Assembly (NCBI GenBank): GCA_020850715.1
Contig: JADZED010000001.1
Span: 40,354 to 104,353 of the forward strand
DNA from: Acidobacteriota bacterium
GTDB taxonomy: Bacteria; Acidobacteriota; Vicinamibacteria; Vicinamibacterales; CAVVIG01
DNA: 64,000 nucleotides
Reading direction: 5' to 3'
Position numbers and translations under genes: made by a program. Below are positions 57,441 through 64,000 of this stretch, piece by piece. Position 1 is the stretch's first letter, and every line of letters starts with the position of its first letter. The notes beneath the pieces were generated by a model. That model was not told the origin of the DNA, ran no database searches, and saw only the letters and a list, made by a program, of their open reading frames with translations.

Positions 57441-58622
57441 GTGGCGAACGCCTCCAGGCCGGAGACCGGCCGTCTCGCACTGCGGCGCATGCCGCTGATG
57501 GCGATCGGCCTGCTGTCGATGGCCTGCGGCGCGTGGCTCGGGCTCGTGCGCGTCGGTTGGAACCTGCCGCTGCCGTGGCCAGAGGCGCTGATCGCCCACG
57601 GTCCGTTGATGGTGTGCGGCTTTCTCGGCACGCTCATCAGCCTCGAACGGGCCGTGGCGCTCGGCGCGCCGTGGGGCTACACCGCGCCCGCGCTGGTCGC
57701 GGCGGGCGCCCTCGCGCTCGATCTCCCGTTCATGGCTCACTTCGGGCCGCCGCTCATCGCGGCCGGCAGCATCATCCTGATCGCCATCTTCGCCGTGCTG
57801 TGGCGCCGGCAAGCAACCCTCTACATGGCGACGATGGGGCTCGGGGCGGTCGCCTGGACGATCGGGAACCTCCTGTGGCTCGACGGGTTCGCGATCTTCC
57901 GCCTGGTCGGCTGGTGGCTCGCCTTCCTGGTGCTCACGATCGCCGGCGAGCGCCTCGAGCTCAATCGCGTGCTCCGCCCGACGCCGGTCGTCCGGGCGAT
58001 CTTCGTCTGCGCGACCGTGCTCGTCGGGGCGGGAGTGGCCGCGTCGCTGCGATGGCCGGAGGCGGGCGTCCGGGTCCTGGGCGCGGGGCTGTTGCTCCTG
58101 GCCGCGTGGCTCTTCCGCTACGACGTCGTGCGCCGCACCGTCCGACAGCGCGGCGTGACGCAGTACATGGCGATCACGCTGCTGGGCGGGTACGGATGGC
58201 TGGCGATCGGGGCCGTCGTGGCGCTGGCAACCGGGGTGACGGCGCCCGGCGTCGTGTACGACGCGATGCTGCACGCGGTGTTCCTCGGCTTCGTGATGTC
58301 GATGGTGTTCGCGCACGCGCCGGTCATCTTTCCGGCGGTGCTCGGGCGGCCCCTGCTCTACGGACCGAGATTCTACCTGCACGTTGCCGTGCTGCACGCG
58401 TCGCTGGTGCTCAGGATCGTCGGCGATCTCGACGCCGATCTCGGGCGCTGGCGTGTCTGGGGCGGGCTGTGGAACGCCCTCGCACTCGCGATGTTCGTAA
58501 TCAACGTGGGCGCGTCGATCGCGATCGCGTATCGCGCGGACCCAGTGAGACGGGCGCCCACGGGAGATCGGGAGGGCAGGAGCGTTCGCAGGAGGATTGA
58601 AGGTCGGGAGACATCGGCTTGA
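57441..58622 (+). CDS. NnrS-like multi-spanning membrane protein
   Basis: 393 residues from GTG, about twelve membrane helices. IAHGPLMVCGFLGTLISLERA and HAVFLGFVMSMVFAHAPVIFP are family-like His-bearing helices; NnrS proteins are haem/copper membrane proteins that relieve NO stress. The gene order (DUF59, DUF2249, NnrS) supports that role. The nnrS symbol is withheld since the match is partial. Confidence 0.75.
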   Translation: MANASRPETGRLALRRMPLMAIGLLSMACGAWLGLVRVGWNLPLPWPEALIAHGPLMVCGFLGTLISLERAVALGAPWGYTAPALVAAGALALDLPFMAHFGPPLIAAGSIILIAIFAVLWRRQATLYMATMGLGAVAWTIGNLLWLDGFAIFRLVGWWLAFLVLTIAGERLELNRVLRPTPVVRAIFVCATVLVGAGVAASLRWPEAGVRVLGAGLLLLAAWLFRYDVVRRTVRQRGVTQYMAITLLGGYGWLAIGAVVALATGVTAPGVVYDAMLHAVFLGFVMSMVFAHAPVIFPAVLGRPLLYGPRFYLHVAVLHASLVLRIVGDLDADLGRWRVWGGLWNALALAMFVINVGASIAIAYRADPVRRAPTGDREGRSVRRRIEGRETSA

Positions 58623-58625
58623 ATT

Positions 58626-58642
58626 CTGCGGGCGATCCGCAG
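58626..58642. terminator. hairpin between converging genes
   Basis: CTGCGG-GCGAT-CCGCAG, a perfect six-base stem just after the NnrS-like stop and before the converging AlkD stop. No T-run follows. Confidence 0.4.
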
Positions 58643-58691
58643 GCGATCGGGAGCGCAGGAATCTCGACGGGAGCAGGGATCGCGGGAGGCG

Positions 58692-59543
58692 TCAACGGCC
58701 GCGTGATCGTCCGCGATGTCCGCCTGACGTTCGGAGACTGTCCCGCCGTCCCAACCAGTGCCTGCGCCGACCCGCCGGCAGCCGTTCGATCGCATAGCGA
58801 AGCGTGGTGCGCGGCATCGTCGCGGCATGAGCGGCCAGGAAGCCGTCGAGGGCGTCCGGGCTCGCGCGCTTGCCCACCTCGCGCAACATCCAGCCGACGG
58901 CCTTCCGAATCATGTCGTGCGGGTCGTCGACCAGGCGACGGGCCATGCGTATCGCCGCCTGGTGATCGCCCCGCTTGATGTCGTGAAAGGTCGCCAGCAT
59001 GGCGACGCGGCGCGCCCACACATTGTCCGAGGAGGCGAGCGCATCGAGCAGCGTCTTTGGCTTGCCCGAGAGCCATCCGCCCACGATGCTGCCGGCGCTC
59101 GTGTCGACGAGGTCCCAGTTGTTGACGTGCTTGAGCCTGCGCACGTAAAGGTCGAAGATGGCGCGCCTGTCGTTCGCGTCGGTCGAGCGGTTGAAGCGAT
59201 CGACGAGAATGAGGAGCCCGGTGAGGCGTTCCTCGTGCGTGCGCGACGTGAGCAGGTGTTCCGCCTCTTCGAGCGGCAGATCGCGAAAGCGGCGGGCGAC
59301 TCTCCGCTGGTGCGGGACGGTCACGCCGATGAAGACGTCCCCCTCCCCGTAGCCGCCTTTGCCGGCCTTGAAGAACAGGGCCGACGCCTTGGCCCGTGCG
59401 CGTGAGGCGGACTTCCGCAGCGCGCGGCGGACTGCGGCTGCCGTGCGGGCGTGCGTCGCGTCGACGACGAAGCCGGATGGCCCGGGCTGCCCGTTCGTAC
59501 GCGGCCGTCTGTGCCATGGCGCAGGAGAGCGCGGCGCAGCCAT
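58692..59543 (-). CDS. AlkD-like DNA alkylation repair protein
   Basis: 283 residues. HEAT-like helical repeats with FFKAGKGGYGEGDVFIGV, VPHQRRVARRFRDLP and the WDLVDTSAGSIVGGWL segment of AlkD DNA glycosylases, which remove alkylated bases without flipping them. The start is uncertain: the family begins near residue 35 (HARTAAAVRRALRKSA) and the preceding residues are Pro/Arg-rich. It follows the coiled-coil gene on the same strand. Confidence 0.85.
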   Translation of the reverse strand: MAAPRSPAPWHRRPRTNGQPGPSGFVVDATHARTAAAVRRALRKSASRARAKASALFFKAGKGGYGEGDVFIGVTVPHQRRVARRFRDLPLEEAEHLLTSRTHEERLTGLLILVDRFNRSTDANDRRAIFDLYVRRLKHVNNWDLVDTSAGSIVGGWLSGKPKTLLDALASSDNVWARRVAMLATFHDIKRGDHQAAIRMARRLVDDPHDMIRKAVGWMLREVGKRASPDALDGFLAAHAATMPRTTLRYAIERLPAGRRRHWLGRRDSLRTSGGHRGRSRGR

Positions 59544-59594
59544 CCCCGCGAATGTGTCAGGCTGCACGGCTGTCCCGGATTCCGTTCGACGCAT

Positions 59595-60332
59595 TCACCC
59601 GTGCTGAAGCGTCCGTATCCGGACGACGAGATCCTCGTGCAGCATGCGCATGAGCGTGCGGGTCGCTTCGTCTCCCTCCCGGATCTCGACGCGGAGCTGG
59701 CCGCCCTGTTCGCGCATCTCGACGCGCAACTGGTCGCCCTGGGCCTGCATCTCGGCGCGCAACTGGACGCCCTGGTCGCGCATCTCGGTGCGCAACTGGT
59801 TGCCTTGGGCCTGCATCTCGGTGCGGAGTTGGATGCCTTGATCGCGCATCTCGGTGCGCAACTGATCGCCCTGCGCCTGCATCTCGGTGCGGAGTTGGAC
59901 GCCCTGATCGCGCATCTCGGTGCGCAACTGGTCGCCCTGCGCCTGCATCTCGGTGCGGAGTTGGACGCCCTGGTCGCGCATCTCGGTGCGCAACTGGTCG
60001 CCCTGCGCCTGCATCTCGGTGCGGAGTTGGACGTCCTGATCGCGCATCTCGGTGCGCAACTGGTCGCCCTGCGCCTGCATCTCGGTGCGGAGTTGGACGC
60101 CCTGGTCGCGCATCTCGGTGCGCAACTGGTCGTCGTGGGCGTGCACTGCCGAGCGCATCTGATCGCCCAGCGCTTGCCCTTCGGCCCGTACGGCAGAAAA
60201 TTCAGCGGTCAGCTCGGATCGGAGCTGCACAATCTGCTCGTGCAGGCTGTCGATACGCGCCGGCAGCGCCTCGAGAATCGTCATCCGCTGTTCCAGCCTA
60301 TCTGTCCGTAGTTCCGGGCTTTGTCGCGCCAC
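59595..60332 (-). CDS. coiled-coil protein with 11-residue tandem repeats
   Basis: 245 residues from GTG, which has GGAGG upstream; ATG at 60284 lacks one. After an N-terminal helix (LEQRMTILEALPARIDSL) come fourteen near-identical 11-residue units of the type QLRTEMRDQGV / QLRTEMQAQGD, then a short tail. Hendecad periodicity predicts a long right-handed coiled coil. No signal peptide or membrane helix. Function unknown; could be a structural or cell-envelope spacer. The complementary strand is also open over this stretch. Confidence 0.65.
   Translation of the reverse strand: MARQSPELRTDRLEQRMTILEALPARIDSLHEQIVQLRSELTAEFSAVRAEGQALGDQMRSAVHAHDDQLRTEMRDQGVQLRTEMQAQGDQLRTEMRDQDVQLRTEMQAQGDQLRTEMRDQGVQLRTEMQAQGDQLRTEMRDQGVQLRTEMQAQGDQLRTEMRDQGIQLRTEMQAQGNQLRTEMRDQGVQLRAEMQAQGDQLRVEMREQGGQLRVEIREGDEATRTLMRMLHEDLVVRIRTLQHG
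59667..60128. repeat. 14 tandem 33-bp units (66-bp higher-order period)
   Basis: 462 bases made of 33-base units that alternate between two versions, so the stronger period is 66 bases. The units encode the 11-residue repeats of the coiled-coil gene. Units at the 59667 end are more diverged than those in the middle, as expected for an array expanding internally. Confidence 0.85.
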
Positions 60333-60966
60333 TCGCGGGGTCCTCCGCAGTCCGTGGAGACCGGACCGCCGTCGGCGATTCGTGAATGGCTGGTGCGAGC
60401 GGCGTGCCGGGTTGCGGCGGCGTCGCCCGGACGACGGTAGCATCGTCCGGGCGCGCGGCGCAACGGAGATCGAGACGTCGATCGAGGGGGTGTGCATGCC
60501 TGGCGGGCGACAGGTCGTGGCCCGGTGGGCATGATGCGACGCGGCGCCCTCGAGGCACGCGCGATGAGACGGCCGCGTCGCGGCCGTCCGAGTCCAGACG
60601 CAATGCGCTGTCGATGGCGCGAGCGTGCGGTGACGGCCGGACGTGACGATTCAGCCCCTGGCAACGCGCTCCGGAGCCGTCGGATTTCAGGCGTGCATCA
60701 CGGACTCCGGGTTCAGCCGGACGTCAGATGATCCGCGGTCGTCGGCGACCTGCCGCGCGCCGCGGACGGGCCGCCCCGGTCTCCGGCCGCCCACGATGGA
60801 CGGCGGCGCAGAGAGGGGTACCTCGCCGGGACGCTGGCGCGCCCCGACGGCTTCCCGTCACGGTCGTGCTGGCACGGCGTGCCGCGCGATGGAACGCCTG
60901 TTGCTGAGGTCCCCGAGACCTGCCGATCGATCGGCGATCGGTGCCTCCGGAACGCGAGGAGGGCGC
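60333..60966. other. long intergenic region with inverted repeat and sigma-54 site
   Basis: 634 bases between divergent genes. Short open frames on both strands are Arg-rich and not protein-like. It contains GGCACG-G-CGTGCC (60871-60883) and the sigma-54 promoter at 60890. CGGATTTCAG at about 60681-60690 differs by one base from the palindrome core of 19098-19111. Confidence 0.5.
60890..60905 (+). promoter_or_regulatory. sigma-54 promoter of the surface-protein gene
   Basis: TGGAACG-CCTG-TTGCT differs from the consensus at one position. The start would be near 60916, 51 bases before the ATG. A 13-base inverted repeat ends seven bases upstream. Confidence 0.7.
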
Positions 60967-63900
60967 ATGACAACGGCGTCGCGGGCGGCGGCGATGGCCT
61001 TCTGGGCGGTCTGGGTGGGCAGCGGCCGCGCGGCCGCGCAGACCTGCACCTACGTCGTCTCGCCGGCGAGCGCGAACGTCGCCGCCTCGGGGGCGACCAG
61101 CACGGCGACGATCACGCCGAGCGCGGACGGCTGCGCGGCGTCGATGACGGTGTCGCCGTGGATCGTGCCGGGCGGGACGGCACGTCGGTACGCGCGGCAG
61201 GTCTTACTCGACGCGCCGTCCGGATACTGGCGCCTCGGCGAGAGTAGCGGGACGACCGCAGCGGATGCCAGCCCGGGCGCGCATACCGGAACGTCTACGG
61301 GCGGGGTGACGCTGGGACTGTCGTCCGCGATCGCGGACGGCAACACCGCCGCGTCGTTCGATGGATCCAACGACTACGTCACGATGGGTGACGTTGACGC
61401 GTTCGACTTCACGACCGCGCTTGCCGTCGAAGCGTGGGTGCAGTTCAGCGGCACGTCTGGCTGGGACGCGACCTACGGGCCGATTGTCAGCAAGTACGGC
61501 AATGAAGGCGGGTACTTCCTGATTCGCGACTTTCAGTCCGGCAAGATCCGATGGCAGGGGTCCGGCACGAACGGCGCGTCGCGATTCGCGCTCTGGTACA
61601 ACACCCTCCTCAACAACGGCGCCTGGCACCACATCGTCGGCACCTTCAGCACCGCTTCGCAGACGGCTGCGTTGTATGTCGATGGCGCCCTCGTGGGCTC
61701 GACGACCGGCAGCGCCAATCCGCTCGCCAGCACCAGCCATCCCTTCCAGATTGGCGCCTGGCACAACGGCGACACGTTCGGCGGACAGATCGACGACGTG
61801 GCCGTCTACGATCATGCGCTGACCGCGTCGCAGATCGGCGAGCACTACGCCGCGCGCAGCCGCACGGGCGGCGACGTCCTGACCTACACCGTCGCGCCCA
61901 ATCCGTTCGGGACCGCGCGCGCCGGATCGCTCACCATCGCCGACCAGACGGTCGCGATCGCGCAGGACGCGCGGTCGTGTGCGGCGACGCTCATGCCGAC
62001 GAGTGCGTCGCTGGGCGCGGGGCCGTCGTCGGGCACGGTGACGGTCTCGATCGCGCCAGGCTGCGCCTGGACGGCCTCGTCGAACGTGGGCTGGGCGGCG
62101 CCTGGGGCGACGGCGCCCGGGTATGCGAACCAGGTTCGCGCGGACGGGCCGCTGGGCTATTGGCGGCTGGACGAGGGTGCCGGCGCGCTGGCCGTCGACG
62201 CGAGCGGCCACGACCGTCTGGGCACGTATGCCGGCGGCGTGACGCGGGGCGTGGCCGGCATCATCGGCGACGGCAACACGGCCGCCAGCTTCGACGGATC
62301 CACCGGCACCGTCTCGCTCGGGACCGGCGCGGTGCTCGGGCCGACCGCGGCGATGACCCTGGAAGCCTGGATCACGTTCACCTCCATCGCCGGCTACGGG
62401 CCGATCGTCAGTAAGTTCGATCCGACCGGCGGCGGCTACTATCTGATGCACGACGCCGACAGTGGCCGCCTCCGCTGGCAGGGCCGCGGGCCGAACGACA
62501 CGGCGGTGTTCGCCCTCTGGTCGCCGTTGGCCTACCACAACGGGGCCTGGCACCACGTCGTCGGCACCTACGACGGCGGCACGGGGACCGCCGCGCTGTA
62601 TGTCGACGGCATCTCGGTGGCCTCCGCCTCGGGGCTGCCATCGACAATCGGCACGAGCAGCGGGCCGGGGGCGATCGGTGGCTGGTACACGGATGGATCG
62701 TTCGCGGGCGCGATCGACGACGTTGCGATCTACGGCCACGCGCTCTCTCCTGCGCAGGTGGCGATGCACCACGCGCTGCAGAGCGTCAGCGGCACCGAGA
62801 CGATCGCCTACGGCGTCGACGCGACGACCACCGCGCAGCCGCGCGGCGGCACGCTCACGATTGCCGGCCAGCCGTTCGCGCTGTCGCAGGCGGGCGGCAC
62901 GTGCACGTACGGTGTCTCGCCCACCGCGATCAGCCTGGACGCGGCCGGTGGCAGCGCCGACGTCAGCGTCACGACGCTCGACGCGTGTGGCTGGACGGCC
63001 GCCTCCGGCCCGACCTGGATGACGGTCGACAGCCCGAGCGGCACCTCGTCCGGGCCCGCGGGCTTCACGGTGGCGACGAATACGACGCCGGCGCCGCGGT
63101 CGGGCACCCTGACCATCGCCGGCACGACGGTCACGGTGACGCAGGCGGCGTGCGGCTATACCGTCTCGCCGAGCGCGCCTGCGATCGGCCCCGAGACCTC
63201 GGTGCAGACGCTCACCGTCACGACGGCGGCGAGCTGCACCTGGACCGCGAGTGCGCCCTCGCCCTGGCTGCGGATCGCCTCGCCCGACCCGTACGTGACC
63301 GAGATCAGCGTCGACACCCCGGTCGGCCACTGGCGGATGAACGAGCTATCGGGGACGACGGCGGTCGATAGCAGCGGCCATGGCCACGACGGCACCTATA
63401 CGGATGGCACTTCGCTCGATCAGCAGGGCATCACGGGCGACGGCGATCCGGCCGCGCGCTTCGACGGGGCGACCGGCCACGTCGAGGTCCCGCACGATCC
63501 CGCCCTGGCGTTCACCGGCGCGCTGAGCGTCGAAGCGTGGGTGGCGTTCAACCATGCAACGTGGACGAATTACGGGCCAATCGTCACGAAGGAGCTCGCG
63601 GGCGCCGGCGGGTACTACCTGATTCGCGACTACCCGAGCGGCCAGATTCGGTGGCAGGGCCTCACGGCGGCGGGGACGAGCGCGTTCGGCGTCTGGTCGC
63701 CCGGGGTGCCGGACGACGGCCAGTGGCACCATGTCGTGGGCACGTACGATGCGATCCAGGGCACGGCGGTGCTGTACCTCGACGGCGCCGCCGTGGCCTC
63801 GGCGAGCGGCACGGCGTCGCTCGGCGCCCAGGCGACGCCGCTCTTGATTGCCGCCTGGACGCACAACGCCGATACGTTCGCCGGCACGACCGACGATGTG

Positions 63901-64000
63901 GCGGTGTACGACCACGCGCTGACGCCGGCGCGGGTCGCGGCGCATGCCCTCCGCGGGACGACGCCGATCATGAGCGGCAGCGGGACCGTGACCTACGTGG
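60967..64000 (+). CDS. large secreted LamG/BACON-repeat protein (3' end cut by window)
   Basis: At least 1011 residues, still open at the right edge. Signal peptide ending near GRAAAQ. It alternates short beta-sandwich modules with the BACON-like pattern (CTYVVSPASANVAASG, WTASS, GTVTVSIAPGCAWTA, TLTIAGTTVTVTQAA) and three LamG/concanavalin-like modules that start near residues 85, 396 and 786 (GYWRLGE, GYWRLDEGAG, GHWRMNELSG; each with AWHHIVGT or WHHVVGTYD and IDDVAVYDHAL). It probably binds carbohydrate or matrix outside the cell. GAGGAGGG precedes the ATG. Confidence 0.85.
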   Translation, partial: MTTASRAAAMAFWAVWVGSGRAAAQTCTYVVSPASANVAASGATSTATITPSADGCAASMTVSPWIVPGGTARRYARQVLLDAPSGYWRLGESSGTTAADASPGAHTGTSTGGVTLGLSSAIADGNTAASFDGSNDYVTMGDVDAFDFTTALAVEAWVQFSGTSGWDATYGPIVSKYGNEGGYFLIRDFQSGKIRWQGSGTNGASRFALWYNTLLNNGAWHHIVGTFSTASQTAALYVDGALVGSTTGSANPLASTSHPFQIGAWHNGDTFGGQIDDVAVYDHALTASQIGEHYAARSRTGGDVLTYTVAPNPFGTARAGSLTIADQTVAIAQDARSCAATLMPTSASLGAGPSSGTVTVSIAPGCAWTASSNVGWAAPGATAPGYANQVRADGPLGYWRLDEGAGALAVDASGHDRLGTYAGGVTRGVAGIIGDGNTAASFDGSTGTVSLGTGAVLGPTAAMTLEAWITFTSIAGYGPIVSKFDPTGGGYYLMHDADSGRLRWQGRGPNDTAVFALWSPLAYHNGAWHHVVGTYDGGTGTAALYVDGISVASASGLPSTIGTSSGPGAIGGWYTDGSFAGAIDDVAIYGHALSPAQVAMHHALQSVSGTETIAYGVDATTTAQPRGGTLTIAGQPFALSQAGGTCTYGVSPTAISLDAAGGSADVSVTTLDACGWTAASGPTWMTVDSPSGTSSGPAGFTVATNTTPAPRSGTLTIAGTTVTVTQAACGYTVSPSAPAIGPETSVQTLTVTTAASCTWTASAPSPWLRIASPDPYVTEISVDTPVGHWRMNELSGTTAVDSSGHGHDGTYTDGTSLDQQGITGDGDPAARFDGATGHVEVPHDPALAFTGALSVEAWVAFNHATWTNYGPIVTKELAGAGGYYLIRDYPSGQIRWQGLTAAGTSAFGVWSPGVPDDGQWHHVVGTYDAIQGTAVLYLDGAAVASASGTASLGAQATPLLIAAWTHNADTFAGTTDDVAVYDHALTPARVAAHALRGTTPIMSGSGTVTYV

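Noticed and set aside
59667..60128. Tandem repeats as a possible CRISPR array
   Set aside because: Units are contiguous, in frame and lack unique spacers; no cas gene is present.
59451..60311. Plus-strand frame with repeated LGAQLVALRLHLGAELDAL units
   Set aside because: It is the complement of the coiled-coil repeat. The minus strand has GGAGG plus GTG and a realistic charged coil, so I prefer that strand, with reservation.
61204..63330. A 708-codon minus-strand frame
   Set aside because: Antisense to the LamG/BACON protein, whose plus-strand frame is continuous and has domain motifs.

Overview
The window is about 64 kb of very GC-rich bacterial chromosome with dense coding, GTG and TTG starts and many ATGA/GTGA overlaps. 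A DUF5916 outer-membrane protein, a bacterial deoxyhypusine-synthase homologue, a soil-type stress gene set and BACON/LamG surface proteins suggest an Acidobacteriota-like soil bacterium (perhaps Vicinamibacteria). That is inference; there is no rRNA or marker gene here. I saw no tRNA, rRNA, CRISPR array, insertion sequence or phage gene.

Layout. (1) 1-10.3 kb: secreted or periplasmic metabolic genes: a lipase-like hydrolase, a PQQ-type propeller, a lipoprotein, DUF5916, a receiver, an M20 amidohydrolase, a dienelactone hydrolase, a cupin and a deoxyhypusine synthase homologue. (2) 10.6-36 kb: a stress and anoxia island. It holds pyruvate:ferredoxin oxidoreductase, a PreA/dihydroorotate-dehydrogenase-like protein, a FixL-type haem-PAS kinase, receivers, two sigma-54 activators, a NifU-like protein, a GNAT plus ADP-forming acyl-CoA synthetase, a c'-like cytochrome, four universal stress proteins, cyclopropane synthase, a geranylgeranyl-reductase-like flavoprotein, a phosphoribosyltransferase-erythromycin esterase fusion, an ABC ATPase and a hybrid kinase. 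(3) 36.3-43.6 kb: a molybdopterin oxidoreductase operon with cytochrome b, 4Fe-4S, Rieske, TDT and NarK proteins. (4) 43.8-54 kb: a fifth Usp, a hemerythrin, a cytochrome c, narGHJ, a NarI-Rieske fusion and a cytochrome b-c fusion. (5) 54-58.6 kb: nirK, DUF1858, a winged-helix-like protein, a Crp/Fnr regulator and a divergent Cys protein-DUF59-DUF2249-NnrS operon. (6) 58.7-64 kb: AlkD, a tandem-repeat coiled-coil protein and the start of a large LamG/BACON surface protein.

How it may work. Regions 2 and 3, and the surface protein at 61 kb, carry recurrent -24/-12 (sigma-54) promoter sequences in front of genes. Next to them lie a haem-PAS oxygen-sensor-like kinase and two sigma-54 activators. 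I infer a low-oxygen survival regulon: PFOR and ADP-forming acetyl-CoA synthetase for fermentation, Usp proteins, lipid modification and nitrate respiration. Its content resembles the mycobacterial DosR dormancy regulon but is wired through sigma-54. Nitrite reduction at 54-58 kb looks separately controlled by a Dnr/NnrR-like regulator through two identical-type TTGCG-N4-CGCAA boxes. No NO reductase or N2O reductase gene is in the window.
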